From Oscillospiraceae bacterium (GTDB lineage: Bacteria > Bacillota > Clostridia > Oscillospirales > Oscillospiraceae), in contig JAILFJ010000149.1 in assembly GCA_024697625.1 (NCBI GenBank), positions 1 to 47,927 of the forward strand: a stretch of DNA of 47,927 nt, in the 5' to 3' direction. The notes under the pieces are model-generated. The model saw nothing but the letters and a program-made list of their open reading frames with translations, was not told the DNA's origin and ran no database searches. Of this stretch, positions 1-9,227 are shown in pieces. Position numbers and translations under genes: made by a program. Numbering within the stretch: position 1 is the stretch's first letter; the number at the start of each line of letters is the position of its first letter.

Positions 1-2
1 GC

Positions 3-2588
3 ATCCCCGTCTTCGCCTTTGAGCTGAAAAACCAGTACACGGGACAGACGGTTGATAACGCGAAAACACAGTGGATGTATGACCGTGACCCGCGCGAAGT
101 CTGCTTCCAGTTCAATAAGCGTATTCTGGGCTACTTTGCCGTTGACCATACGGAAGTCTGGATGACCACGCAGCTTGCAGGCAAGGACACCTACTTCCTG
201 CCGTTCAACCAAGGCAGCAACGGCGCAGGCCGTGACGGCGGCAAGGGCAATCCTCCGAATCCGAACGGTTATCCTACTGCCTATCTCTGGGAAGAGGTAT
301 TCCAGAAGGACAGCATGATGGATATTCTGCAGAAGTTCATCCATCTGCAGGTCACAGAGGAAAAGAAACTCCAGCCTGACGGCACGGAAAAGGTTATCAG
401 GAAGAAACGCCTGATATTCCCGCGCTACCACCAGCTTGACGTTGTGCGGAGGCTGATTGCTCATGTTTCCGAGAACGGCGCAGGCCATAACTACCTTATC
501 CAGCACTCCGCTGGCTCTGGTAAATCGAATTCCATTGCATGGACAGCTTATCGTCTGGCCTCCCTGCATGACAAAGATAATAACGCCATCTTCTCCAGTG
601 TCGTTGTCGTGACCGACAGAACGGTACTGGACGCACAGTTGCAGGAGACCATTTCTGGCTTTGACCATACGCTGGGCGCGGTGGAGACTATCGGTGAAGA
701 CAAGAACAGCCGTGACCTTCGGGATGCTATCAATGCTGGCGTTCGCATCATCGTGACCACGCTTCAGAAATTCCCTGTAATCTATCAGGAAGTGGACAGC
801 GCCAAGGGCAGAAACTATGCTGTCATCGTGGATGAAGCGCATTCTTCTCAGACTGGCGCTTCCGCTTTGAAGCTGAAAGCTGCTCTGGCCGATACCGAAG
901 ACGCTCTGCGCGAATATGCCGAAATCGAGGGCAAGGCCGAGGAAGATATCGACCCGACCGACAAGCTCGTTCAGGAAATGATTGTCCACGGCAGGCACAA
1001 GAACCTTTCGTTCTTTGCCTTTACCGCTACCCCGAAGGGGACAACGCTGGAGATGTTCGGCACGGAGTACGAAGACGGCAGCTTCCACCCGTTCCATATC
1101 TATTCCATGCGGCAGGCCATCGAAGAAGGATTCATTCTGGATGTTCTCCAGAATTATATGACCTACGACACCTGCTTCAAGATTGCCAAGACCATAGAGG
1201 ACAATCCCGATGTACCTGGCTCCCGTGCAGCCAAGACAATCCGCAAGTATGAAGAGCTGCATCCATACAATATCAGCCAGAAAGCGCAGATTATCGTGGA
1301 AACTTATCTGGGAACGACACGGCACAAAATCGGTGGGCGCGGTAAGATGATGGTCATTACTTCTTCCCGTCTGGCAGCCGTGCGCTATTACCATGAGTGC
1401 AAGCGATATATTGAAGAAAAAGGTTATGATGATATCGGTGTTCTGGTGGCCTTCTCTGGCTCAGTCAATGACGGCGGCGAGGAATACACCGAACCGAAGC
1501 TGAACGTCCGCAAAGACGGCAGCCATATCGGGGAATCCCAGACCAAGGCCGAATTTCACGAGAACTTCCATGTCCTTATCGTGGCTGAGAAATACCAGAC
1601 GGGCTTTGACGAACCTTTGCTGCACACGATGATTGTTGATAAGAAGCTCCGCGGCGTCAAGGCTGTGCAAACTCTCTCACGTCTGAACCGGACCTGCCCC
1701 GGTAAAACGGATACCTTTGTACTGGACTTTATCAATAAGGCGGAAGATATTCAGGCTGCATTCCAGCCATACTATCAGGAAACCATTCTGGAACGCGAGG
1801 TCAACACTGACCTGCTGTATCAGGTACAGAAAGAACTGCGGGGCTATTCCATCTATTCCGATGCCGATATTGAAGCGTTTGCCGGGGAGTATTTCAGCTA
1901 CGGCAGGCAGGATTCACGCGCGATGGGACGCATGACCAGCATCTTGAAACCTGTCGCTGACCGGTATAACAAGCTGACCCCTGACGAGCGTTACCAGTTC
2001 CGCCGCCTGTGCCGCAACATGATTAAGTGGTACGGCTATATCTCTCAGGTGGTGCGGATGTTTGATACGGACTTGCACAAGGAATATGTGTTCCTGAGCT
2101 ACCTGCTGGGACTTATCCCGCCTGAAACAACACAGATGATTGACCTTGAAGGTAAGCTGCAGCTTGAATACTATAAGCTGCAAAAGACCTTTGAAGGGGC
2201 AATCACACTGAAAGAAGAAACTGGGGTCTATTCTCCTGCCAGCGCCAAGGGTGCGGTAAAGCCCGAAGAGAAGCAACCGCTTGATGAGATTATCGAGAAG
2301 ATCAATGAGCAGTACAAAGGCCAGTTCACTGATGCCGATCGAGTGCTGCTGACGGCACTGAGGGCAAAACTCATGAGCGATACTAAACTGCAGACCATGG
2401 CAAAGACCAGCGACCCGCAGATTTTCGCAGAGAGCATCTTCCCGAAAGCATTTGGAACGGCAGCTCAGGACAGCTACATGGAATCGCAAGATACCTATAC
2501 CACGCTATTTGAAGACCAAGCCAAGTACAATGCCATCATGCACGCCCTCGGCAGCATCGTCTACCGTGAAATGCGGATGAATGCGTAA
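3..2588 (+). CDS. hsdR: Type I restriction enzyme R subunit, 5' end outside window
   Basis: Motor and nuclease subunit of a type I restriction-modification complex; it translocates DNA and cleaves it far from the recognition site. The open frame runs in from the left edge, so there is no start here. The first visible codons encode PVFAFELKN, which fits the PD-(D/E)xK nuclease core (E-L-K at nt 21-29), followed by QTVDNAKTQ. Then come the superfamily 2 helicase motifs: Walker A HSAGSGKS (nt about 500-525), [19 protein letters not shown], and motif VI near QTLSRLNRT. The C-terminus is the helical HsdM-contact region. The visible 861 codons compare with about 1000 for the family, so only the N-terminus is missing. 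hsdM and hsdS, usually adjacent, must lie to the left or elsewhere. Base composition looks more AT-rich than the genes to the right, consistent with a transferred defence gene. Confidence 0.95.
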   Translation: MPVFAFELKNQYTGQTVDNAKTQWMYDRDPREVCFQFNKRILGYFAVDHTEVWMTTQLAGKDTYFLPFNQGSNGAGRDGGKGNPPNPNGYPTAYLWEEVFQKDSMMDILQKFIHLQVTEEKKLQPDGTEKVIRKKRLIFPRYHQLDVVRRLIAHVSENGAGHNYLIQHSAGSGKSNSIAWTAYRLASLHDKDNNAIFSSVVVVTDRTVLDAQLQETISGFDHTLGAVETIGEDKNSRDLRDAINAGVRIIVTTLQKFPVIYQEVDSAKGRNYAVIVDEAHSSQTGASALKLKAALADTEDALREYAEIEGKAEEDIDPTDKLVQEMIVHGRHKNLSFFAFTATPKGTTLEMFGTEYEDGSFHPFHIYSMRQAIEEGFILDVLQNYMTYDTCFKIAKTIEDNPDVPGSRAAKTIRKYEELHPYNISQKAQIIVETYLGTTRHKIGGRGKMMVITSSRLAAVRYYHECKRYIEEKGYDDIGVLVAFSGSVNDGGEEYTEPKLNVRKDGSHIGESQTKAEFHENFHVLIVAEKYQTGFDEPLLHTMIVDKKLRGVKAVQTLSRLNRTCPGKTDTFVLDFINKAEDIQAAFQPYYQETILEREVNTDLLYQVQKELRGYSIYSDADIEAFAGEYFSYGRQDSRAMGRMTSILKPVADRYNKLTPDERYQFRRLCRNMIKWYGYISQVVRMFDTDLHKEYVFLSYLLGLIPPETTQMIDLEGKLQLEYYKLQKTFEGAITLKEETGVYSPASAKGAVKPEEKQPLDEIIEKINEQYKGQFTDADRVLLTALRAKLMSDTKLQTMAKTSDPQIFAESIFPKAFGTAAQDSYMESQDTYTTLFEDQAKYNAIMHALGSIVYREMRMNA

Positions 2589-2697
2589 GATAAAACCGAT
2601 TACTTTCGGTATCTCACAGGTGCAATCAATCATGCGACAGGAAGTACAGCAACATTTTGAGACTGCAGTACGCAGCACAGAGGAGGGGAAAGAGCAT

Positions 2698-3996
2698 ATG
2701 GTTTTATTTGGCGGAGCGGTTCAGATCACAGGTATCACATTCCAGCTTTTTGTTGTTTTTGCGGTGATCCTTGTGGGATATCTGATCGGAAGAATCGACA
2801 TCAAAGGCATCAGCCTCGGAACAGCGGGCGTTTTCATTGCGGCGCTTCTGTTTGGCGCCATGTTCAGCGCGGAGATCCACAAAACCATGACACTGAGCGG
2901 GGATGACATCACATCCAACGCCTTCAAGATTATCGAGAACGCCGGTCTTATCCTGTTTGTGGGTTCAGTCGGCATGATCGCGGGACCGGGCTTTTTCAGA
3001 AACCTGAAAAAGAACTATAAATCCTATATCCTGCTCGGCGTCGTGATTATTCTCGGCGGTCTGATTTCTTCAATTGCGTGCTACTATGCGGGGATCGGCT
3101 CTGTACAGCTTCCCTCCGAGATGGCCGAACTTGGGATCACGGAAAAGCAGTACATGATCTCCATGATCACGGGGATCATGTCCGGCGCCCTCACATCGAC
3201 CCCGGCGTTTTCAGCCGCCCAGGCTACCGCGGCTTCACTCGTCCCCGCAGAGGCGGCGGATACCATCCAGGACGTCATTACCATCGGACACGCGATCGCC
3301 TATATCTTCGGAGTAGTCGGCGTTGTCCTTTTCGTACAGGTCGTTCCCCGACTGCTGAAAGCAGATATGACAAAGGAACGGCAGCAGATTTCTGCCGTAG
3401 ATTCCGGAGAGCGCACCGGTGAAAACAAGGGCAGGTTTCAGATCGACGGCTACGGATTCGCCGCATTCGGGCTTGTCGCCGTAGTCGGAATCTTCATCGG
3501 CATGATCCAGATCCCGCTTTCCGCCAAGGGGCTTTCGGGTACTGCGTTCAGTCTGACGACCACAGGGGGGGTCCTGATCTCGGGGCTCGTCATCTCCCAC
3601 TTCGGACATATCGGGCCGGTCAGCATGAAAGCGGATCGGCATGTGCTGGAGGTGTTCCGAGAATTTGGCCTTGTGTTCTTTCTCATCGGCGCGGGCATCC
3701 CCGGTGGCGCTTCCTTTGTGAAGTACTTCCACGCGGTCTATTTCCTGTACGGTATGATCATCACCGTTGTGCCAATGATTATCGGCTATGCTGTGGCAAA
3801 GTATCTGCTCAGGCTCCCGCTTCTGAATACGCTCGGCTCCATAACAGGCGGAATGACGTCCACGCCCGCCCTTGGCGCACTGATCAGATCTGCCGGGACG
3901 GACGACGTCGCATCCTCGTATGCCTCCACCTATCCGATCGCGCTCATCTGCGTTGTGCTGGCGTCGCAGTTTTTACTCCTGCTCTTCGGATCATGA
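2698..3996 (+). CDS. AspT/YidE/YbjL-type membrane carrier, short form
   Basis: Polytopic inner-membrane protein of the aspartate:alanine exchanger family, with two copies of the Asp-Al_Ex domain. Repeat 1 has GRIDIKGISLG and GALTSTPAF; repeat 2 has ISHFGHIGPV and GGMTSTPALGAL, the family's paired TSTP loops. Family members are typically about 550 residues, with two TrkA-C (RCK_C) domains between the halves. This one is 432 residues and the linker (about residues 190-230) is too short to hold them. The frame stays open upstream to 2581, but ATG 2698 has a strong AGGAGGGG site at 2681-2688 with 9 nt spacing, and the family homology begins there. Its stop overlaps a possible ATG of the next gene (ATGA at 3993), and peptidase and YfcC genes follow, suggesting amino acid or peptide transport. 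The substrate is not shown by sequence. Confidence 0.85.
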   Translation: MVLFGGAVQITGITFQLFVVFAVILVGYLIGRIDIKGISLGTAGVFIAALLFGAMFSAEIHKTMTLSGDDITSNAFKIIENAGLILFVGSVGMIAGPGFFRNLKKNYKSYILLGVVIILGGLISSIACYYAGIGSVQLPSEMAELGITEKQYMISMITGIMSGALTSTPAFSAAQATAASLVPAEAADTIQDVITIGHAIAYIFGVVGVVLFVQVVPRLLKADMTKERQQISAVDSGERTGENKGRFQIDGYGFAAFGLVAVVGIFIGMIQIPLSAKGLSGTAFSLTTTGGVLISGLVISHFGHIGPVSMKADRHVLEVFREFGLVFFLIGAGIPGGASFVKYFHAVYFLYGMIITVVPMIIGYAVAKYLLRLPLLNTLGSITGGMTSTPALGALIRSAGTDDVASSYASTYPIALICVVLASQFLLLLFGS

Positions 3997-4076
3997 CGCT
4001 TTCTCAGGGAGATGACCGGGCAGACAGCGACGTCGCGAAGACAGCTCCTGCTGCTCCGGAGAGGTTCTATACGAAT

Positions 4077-5408
4077 ATGGGAGACGGGAAGATGGACAGA
4101 CAGACGCAGCAGTATGCAGACACTCTCAGCAGAATGATACGGCACGAAACCGTATCTGACTATGCATGCAGTGACAATACCAGATTTGAATCGTTCCGCA
4201 GCCTGCTGAAGGAACTGTTTCCTGCTCTGTTTCAGACGGGGGAATACGTTGAGTTTGACGACGGCTTCGTGCTGAAGTGGGCAGGCAAAAGCAACGCAAA
4301 AGGGCCGGTGCTGTTCATGAACCATCATGATGTGGTCGAGCCGAACGGAGAGTGGGAACACGGGCCTTTTTCGGCGGAGATTGCGGACGGCAGACTGTGG
4401 GGCCGCGGCACCCTGGATGACAAGGGCGGGCTCTGGGCGATGCTTCAGGCGGCTGACGAACTGGCAGGGGATGGATTCACACCGGAAAGAGACGTCTGGT
4501 TTTCCTCCACCAGCACCGAGGAGACAACAGGCAAGGGGGCGGATGAGATTTCTCACTGGTTTGAGAAAAAGGGAATCCGCTTCGAGATGTGCTTTGATGA
4601 AGGCGGAATGATTCTGTATGAGCCAATCGGCGGAGCAAAGGGCAAGTTCGCCATGATCGGCGTAGGGGAGAAGGGCTGTGCGGATCTGAAGTTCATTGCC
4701 AGATCCAAAGGCGGCCATGCCTCCATCCCCGGGAAAAACACTCCGCTGGTCAGGCTGGGAAAATTCATGGCAAAGGCAGAGAAGCACCAGGTGTTCCCGC
4801 TGGATATGAACCCGGCCGTCTGCGAGATGTTTCGCAGGTTTTCTCTGTATATGGGCCTGGAGGGAAAACTCTTCTCTGATCCGGAAAAGAACAAGGCCAT
4901 CCTGAGCAGAATAATGATCAAAGTTTCAGATAAGGCAGCGGCGCTTCTGAGAACCACCATCGCCTTTACGATGGCAAAAGGCTCCGGTGCGCCCAATGTG
5001 ATCCCGTCGGAAGCCTGGGTGATCGGGAACATGCGCTACTCTCACCATCAGGGGCAGCAGGGATCCTTCGAAGCCATACGAAAGCTTGCCGAGAAATACG
5101 ATGTGGAGATGGAGATACAGGACCCGGGCTGTCCCTCCAGGCTGACAGACTATAACGGGACTGCCTTCCGGCTCGTGGAAGAGGCGGTACATGCAGTGTT
5201 CCCGGATGTGGTTCCGGTCCCGTATATCATGACCGGATGCTCAGACTCACGGTTCTTTGACCGGGTCTGCGACCAGTGTATCCGTTTTCTCCCCTTTGAA
5301 ATCAATGATCAGCAGCTCGACTCCATCCACGGGATCAATGAAAACCTCGATCTGACTACGCTTGTGCCCGCCGTATCCTTCTATCAGTACCTTATGAAAG
5401 CGGTGTAA
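4077..5408 (+). CDS. M20 family metallopeptidase (ArgE/DapE/CPG2-like)
   Basis: Di-zinc cytosolic hydrolase of the M20 family (dipeptidases, deacylases, carboxypeptidases). Visible features are the first zinc and catalytic motif NHHDVVEP, the bridging Asp in GRGTLDDKGG, the catalytic glutamate pair in STEETTGKG, the dimerisation or lid segment starting SKGGHASIPG, and the C-terminal zinc His in DSIHGINENL. Start choice: an ATG at 3993 overlaps the upstream stop (ATGA) but has no purine-rich site and adds 28 residues unlike the family. ATG 4077 has GGAGAGG at 4058-4064 and gives the usual N-terminus just before ADTLSRMIRHETVS. ATG 4092 is also possible. It lies 3 nt before the YfcC-type gene, so peptide or acyl-amino acid hydrolysis is likely coupled to transport. 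The exact substrate is unknown. Confidence 0.9.
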   Translation: MGDGKMDRQTQQYADTLSRMIRHETVSDYACSDNTRFESFRSLLKELFPALFQTGEYVEFDDGFVLKWAGKSNAKGPVLFMNHHDVVEPNGEWEHGPFSAEIADGRLWGRGTLDDKGGLWAMLQAADELAGDGFTPERDVWFSSTSTEETTGKGADEISHWFEKKGIRFEMCFDEGGMILYEPIGGAKGKFAMIGVGEKGCADLKFIARSKGGHASIPGKNTPLVRLGKFMAKAEKHQVFPLDMNPAVCEMFRRFSLYMGLEGKLFSDPEKNKAILSRIMIKVSDKAAALLRTTIAFTMAKGSGAPNVIPSEAWVIGNMRYSHHQGQQGSFEAIRKLAEKYDVEMEIQDPGCPSRLTDYNGTAFRLVEEAVHAVFPDVVPVPYIMTGCSDSRFFDRVCDQCIRFLPFEINDQQLDSIHGINENLDLTTLVPAVSFYQYLMKAV

Positions 5409-5411
5409 TCC

Positions 5412-6815
5412 ATGGAGAAGAAGCAAACGGGCCTGAACATCAGTGCCAGAAGCTTTGTTGCAGCCATTGTCATCATCTTCCTTCTGATGACAGCGACGTA
5501 CATTCTGACTTTTGTCATACCGGGCGGCTCATATGAACGCATTCCCGATGAGAATGGGAACATGATCCTGGATACCGCTTCCGGCTTTTCAAACGTCCCG
5601 GGCGGACTGCCGTTCTGGAAATGGATCCTCTCTCCGATCCTGGTTCTCGGAGCCGACGGCTCAGCGGCTCTGATTGCAGTGATTGTCTTCCTGCTGGTGA
5701 TCGGCGGCGTATTCAATGCCCTGACCGAGCACGGACTCATGAACTACATGCTGGACAGGCTCGTTGCGAAATATGGGGGCGTCAGATACCGGTTGATGGC
5801 TGTGCTGATTTTCTTCTTTATGGCGATGGGGTCTCTGGTAGGCTCTTTTGAAGAAATCGTGCCCCTTGTCCCCATTGTCGTTTCCCTCACCATCGGCCTT
5901 GGCTGGGACGCTGAGACCGGAGTTGCCGTGTCGCTTCTTGCGGCAGGCTGCGGCTTTGCCGCAGGCGTTGCAAATCCGTTTACGATCGGGGTGGCCCAGA
6001 CGCTTGCCGGGCTTCCCATGTTCAGCGGAATCTGGCTGAGGCTCCTGGCCTTCGCCAGCATCTATCTGCTGCTTCTCGGGTTTACAGCCCACCATGCCAG
6101 AAGGCGCTCCGTCGAAGCAACAGAGAACGGTCGGAAGACCGGACTGCCACCGGACGCGAAAATGGGCTCAGGGGTGCGGATTTTCGGCACCCTGATCGGA
6201 GGCGGGATCGCGGCTGTTCTGGCCTCCGGTTTTGTTACCGCATTAAGGGACTATACCATGATTATTGTCGCGGTGATGTTCCTGGTCGCCGGTATTGCCG
6301 CATGCCTTGTCTCCGGAATGGGCGGCCGTGCGCTGGGCAAGGCCTTCCTGCGCGGCGTGGTGACCGTCTCTCCGTCGATCCTGATGATTCTGATGGCGGC
6401 GTCGATCAAATATACCATGGTGGAGGGCAAAATACTGGATACCCTCCTTCACTCGGCAGTGGAAGCCGGCGGAAACATGTCCCGTGCGGAACTGGTTCTG
6501 TTCATATACCTTATATGCCTTGTGATGAACTTCTTTATTCCATCCGGATCTGCAAAGGCGTTCCTTCTCATCCCGCTGATCGTCCCTCTGGCGCAGCTTT
6601 TCGGGATCAGCTCACAGCTGTGCATCGTCGCGTTTGCCTTCGGCGACGGTTTCAGCAACGTGTTCTATCCCACAAATCCGGCACTGCTGATCTCTCTGGG
6701 ACTTGCGAATGTCAGTTACGGAAAGTGGGCTGCGTACTCCTGGAAATTCCAGGGGCTCAATCTGCTGCTGACATCTGGGCTTCTTCTCTTCGGCCTGGCA
6801 GTCGGATACGGCTGA
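5412..6815 (+). CDS. YfcC family transporter (DcuC-like)
   Basis: Integral membrane carrier of the YfcC group within the C4-dicarboxylate anaerobic carrier (DcuC) fold, 467 residues. YfcC proteins are usually annotated as putative basic amino acid or arginine/ornithine-type antiporters. The first membrane segment is followed by TFVIPGGSYER, a typical YfcC start. Further in are the conserved loop GSFEEIVPLVPI, AAGVANPFTIGVAQ, the second-half signature FFIPSGSAKAF and the C-terminal FYPTNPALLISLGLA. It starts 3 nt after the M20 peptidase stop, so the two are almost certainly cotranscribed. That supports uptake or exchange of an amino acid or small peptide, but the substrate cannot be read from sequence. 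No intrinsic terminator follows the stop. Confidence 0.88.
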   Translation: MEKKQTGLNISARSFVAAIVIIFLLMTATYILTFVIPGGSYERIPDENGNMILDTASGFSNVPGGLPFWKWILSPILVLGADGSAALIAVIVFLLVIGGVFNALTEHGLMNYMLDRLVAKYGGVRYRLMAVLIFFFMAMGSLVGSFEEIVPLVPIVVSLTIGLGWDAETGVAVSLLAAGCGFAAGVANPFTIGVAQTLAGLPMFSGIWLRLLAFASIYLLLLGFTAHHARRRSVEATENGRKTGLPPDAKMGSGVRIFGTLIGGGIAAVLASGFVTALRDYTMIIVAVMFLVAGIAACLVSGMGGRALGKAFLRGVVTVSPSILMILMAASIKYTMVEGKILDTLLHSAVEAGGNMSRAELVLFIYLICLVMNFFIPSGSAKAFLLIPLIVPLAQLFGISSQLCIVAFAFGDGFSNVFYPTNPALLISLGLANVSYGKWAAYSWKFQGLNLLLTSGLLLFGLAVGYG

Positions 6816-6981
6816 ATTCTGTGTTCCGTGTCTGACGGGCTCATCACCGACAGTATCGCACAGGCCACGCAGCTTCGCGGCAGGCTGAAAGAGAGGACTG
6901 AGCTCCCACGCATAATCGACGGGATCATGGAATTCATAAACTGATATGCACTGCGGCTGGCCTGAAGAAGTCAACTGACAA

Positions 6982-7013
6982 TTGACCACAGATGCAGAAT
7001 GTGGGTATATAAT
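6982..7013 (+). promoter_or_regulatory. Sigma-A-type promoter for the ADP-ribosylglycohydrolase gene
   Basis: The -35 TTGACC (6982-6987) and the -10 within TATATAAT (7006-7013) have a spacer of 18 nt if TATATA is the -10 hexamer. It lies about 35 nt upstream of the strong AAAAGGAGG ribosome site for the gene at 7046. Confidence 0.65.
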
Positions 7014-7045
7014 GCGGGTGAAATCAGGAAAAGGAGGACAACAGC

Positions 7046-7852
7046 ATGATTGGTGCAATTTTAGGTGACGTGGTCGGCTCCCGGTTCGAATTCCATAATC
7101 ATCTGAGTAAGGAATTTGAATTTCTGACGAGAAAATGTGAATTCACGGATGATACCGTCATGACCTGTGCTGTGGCGCAGGGACTTCTGGACAGCAAGGA
7201 GGATTATTCCGACCTGTCGGAGAAGACTGTGGCGGCTATGCAGCGGATCGGACGGCAGTTTCCGCACTGCGGTTACGGCGCACGGTTTTTCAACTGGATA
7301 TTCGCGGCTGATCCGCAGCCCTATAACAGCTGCGGAAACGGCTCTGCCATGCGCATAAGCCCGGTGGGGTTCGCAGCAGAAGACGTTGAGGAAGCAAAGA
7401 AGCTCTCGGCAGCCGTGACCTGCATCTCCCATAATCATCCGGAAGGAATGAAGGGAGCGGAGGCGACTGCGGTGGCCATCGTGATGGCCAGACAGGGCAA
7501 AACCAGGGAAGAGATCAGGACTGTCATGGAAGAGTACTATGATCTCAGCACCTCGGTGGACGAGTACCGTGAGAAATGGCAGGGACACGGAAAGGAAATC
7601 TGCCAGGTCTCACTTCCGCAGGCGCTGGTCTGCTTCTTCGAAGGGGAAGACTACGAGGACGTCATCCGCAACTGCATCTCGATCGGCGGAGACAGCGACA
7701 CGATTGCTGCAATTGCCGGCGGAATAGCGGAGGCATATTACGGTGTTCCAAAGGAATACGAAACCAGACTGCGGGAATATATGAATCCGAAGCTGATGGA
7801 CATCGTTGATGCCTTCTGCGCACGTTATATGTCAGAGGATACCGGAAAATAA
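7046..7852 (+). CDS. ADP-ribosylglycohydrolase (DraG/ADPRH fold)
   Basis: Predicted cytosolic hydrolase that removes ADP-ribose from proteins, or acts on ADP-ribosyl metabolites, using a binuclear magnesium site. The start is typical of the fold (MIGAILGDVVGSRFE). Metal ligands are visible in FTDDTVMT (Asp35, Asp36) and near the C-terminus in IGGDSDTIAAIAGGI, followed by the family's AEAYYG. At 268 residues it is normal in length. It has an AAAAGGAGG ribosome site and its own promoter. A perfect 10-bp hairpin follows, so it is probably monocistronic. A macro-domain gene, whose family also acts on ADP-ribose, lies 1.4 kb downstream. No ADP-ribosyltransferase is visible, so the natural substrate is open. 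Confidence 0.92.
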   Translation: MIGAILGDVVGSRFEFHNHLSKEFEFLTRKCEFTDDTVMTCAVAQGLLDSKEDYSDLSEKTVAAMQRIGRQFPHCGYGARFFNWIFAADPQPYNSCGNGSAMRISPVGFAAEDVEEAKKLSAAVTCISHNHPEGMKGAEATAVAIVMARQGKTREEIRTVMEEYYDLSTSVDEYREKWQGHGKEICQVSLPQALVCFFEGEDYEDVIRNCISIGGDSDTIAAIAGGIAEAYYGVPKEYETRLREYMNPKLMDIVDAFCARYMSEDTGK

Positions 7853-7865
7853 ACGCACGAAAAAG

Positions 7866-7889
7866 AACGCCCGGACTGTTCCGGGCGTT
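7866..7889. terminator. Perfect 10-bp hairpin after ADP-ribosylglycohydrolase
   Basis: AACGCCCGGA, loop CTGT, then TCCGGGCGTT. Only three T follow on the plus strand, but an A-rich tract before it gives a better T-run on the minus strand. It probably ends the 7046 gene. Confidence 0.7.
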
Positions 7890-7974
7890 TCTGCATCAGG
7901 AGAGAAACCGGCGATGCGGCAGGTTTCCGGAGGCGGAGGATTCGTTCCGCGGAGGAACTGTTCCAAAATACCGG

Positions 7975-8003
7975 TTGCCTGAAGCTCCGGCCCATGGTAG
8001 AAT
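7975..8003 (+). promoter_or_regulatory. Extended -10 promoter for the 8074-9839 group
   Basis: TTGCCT (7975-7980), 17-nt spacer, then TAGAAT (7998-8003) preceded by TG (7995-7996), an extended -10 pattern. It lies about 70 nt upstream of the 8074 start, whose own ribosome site is weak. Confidence 0.5.
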
Positions 8004-8073
8004 ACGGACATCGTAAGAGAAAGACGGACAGAGCAACAGGTATGAGCATTGTAATAAGGTTGAAACTGGCACA

Positions 8074-8523
8074 ATGACAAGAAAAGAATTCGCGGAGCGG
8101 ATGGATCAGATTGATCCGGGATCGGCAGAAGCAGTAGATCAGCTTGCGAAGCTGTTTGAAGAGGACTACATCAGTTCGGGAAGAGACCTGAGTGATCCGG
8201 CTGTGACCCAATCGCTGCTCGACTCTGCAAGAGCAGATTTAGGGCACTGCATGAAGCAGTATGACAGGCTGCTGACGAAGATCAACGGAGAACTGCGAAA
8301 AGCCGGCGCTACCGAGGCCCAGATCAACTGGGGGCTCTTCGGTGACGTTGAACTCCCGACACTTGCCTATCTTCGCTGCAACCGCATGGCAAAGAAGCTG
8401 ATCCTGTACAGCTACCAGATCAGCTACTGCCTGGGAGAACTGAAGATGCTCGGCCGGTACGCGGATGTGGATGAGGCTGAGCTGAGAAGGATCCGGAGAG
8501 AGTACGGAAAACGATTCGGATAG
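8074..8523 (+). CDS. Hypothetical alpha-helical protein, 149 residues
   Basis: I do not recognise a family. The protein is hydrophilic and looks mostly helical: an acidic N-terminal half (EFAERMDQIDPGSAEA onward), a central Lys/Arg-rich helix around LLTKINGELRKAG, then a conserved-looking GLFGDVELPTLAYL followed by RCNRMAKKLILYSYQIS. There is no signal peptide or membrane segment, so it should be cytosolic. The ribosome site before ATG 8074 is poor (AAGG about 15 nt away), so expression may be low or the start uncertain. It has its own promoter and is followed 118 nt later by an alpha/beta hydrolase and then a macro-domain gene, possibly one transcript. Codon use matches its neighbours, which supports a real gene. 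Confidence 0.65.
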   Translation: MTRKEFAERMDQIDPGSAEAVDQLAKLFEEDYISSGRDLSDPAVTQSLLDSARADLGHCMKQYDRLLTKINGELRKAGATEAQINWGLFGDVELPTLAYLRCNRMAKKLILYSYQISYCLGELKMLGRYADVDEAELRRIRREYGKRFG

Positions 8524-8641
8524 GGCGGGATGACGCTGAGACAGAGAGACAGCGGACCTGTATCGACCGTGCCGGGACGGAATCTGGTCGGAGAGTCCGT
8601 CCGATGAGAAGACAAAACCGCAGAGACAGAGGGAGCATAGC

Positions 8642-9208
8642 ATGAAGAGACTGGCAGTCATCTTTCCGGGGATCGGATATACGGCGGACAGGCCCCTGCT
8701 CCATTACAGCAGAAGAATTGCCGAGCAGGCCGGGTACGAAACCAGAATTGTCCCGTACGGAGGCTTCCCCAAAAAGATCAAAGGGGACAGGAGCAAAATG
8801 CGGAAAGCCTGTGAGAGCGCCTGTGCCCAGGCAAAGGAGTTCCTGGCGAACCTCGATCTTGCGTCGTATGAGGACATCCTGTTTATCGGAAAGAGCATCG
8901 GCACCGCGGTCGCCGCGGCGATTGCAGCCGGGAGCACGGAGAAAGAGAGAATCCGGTTTGTCGTGTATACGCCTCTGGAGGAGACCTTCTCCCGCCCGCT
9001 GGGAGATGCAATCGTCTTTACCGGCTCAGGGGATCCCTGGGTTGGCGGCGAGACCAGCCGGATCCCTGAACTCTGTGCCGAGCGGGGGATCCCCTGCCTT
9101 GTCACAGAAGGCGCAAACCATTCTCTTGAAACCTCAGATCCGCAGACGGACATCCGCAATCTTGAGAAAATTATGGAGCAGACAGCTGCATTTATTACGG
9201 GCTGTTAA
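8642..9208 (+). CDS. Small alpha/beta hydrolase
   Basis: Predicted cytosolic serine hydrolase of 188 residues, close to the minimal alpha/beta hydrolase core. It begins with a core strand and an oxyanion-type turn, [13 protein letters not shown]. The nucleophile elbow is GKSIG with Ser85. An acidic residue is likely in GSGDPWVG, and the histidine is in the late EGANHSLET. There is no lid insertion, signal peptide or membrane segment. The substrate is unknown. The ribosome site is GAGGG about 7 nt before ATG. The gap to the macro-domain gene is 19 nt with a strong site, so the two are probably cotranscribed and may act on related substrates; esterase or deacylase activity on an ADP-ribose ester is only speculation. 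Confidence 0.8.
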   Translation: MKRLAVIFPGIGYTADRPLLHYSRRIAEQAGYETRIVPYGGFPKKIKGDRSKMRKACESACAQAKEFLANLDLASYEDILFIGKSIGTAVAAAIAAGSTEKERIRFVVYTPLEETFSRPLGDAIVFTGSGDPWVGGETSRIPELCAERGIPCLVTEGANHSLETSDPQTDIRNLEKIMEQTAAFITGC

Positions 9209-9227
9209 GATAAGGAGGACAGTACGA

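Noticed and set aside
8718-9227. Upstream in-frame extension of the macro-domain gene
   Set aside because: It overlaps the alpha/beta hydrolase gene in another frame, has Arg/Ser/Pro-rich antisense-like composition, and ATG 9228 has a strong ribosome site.
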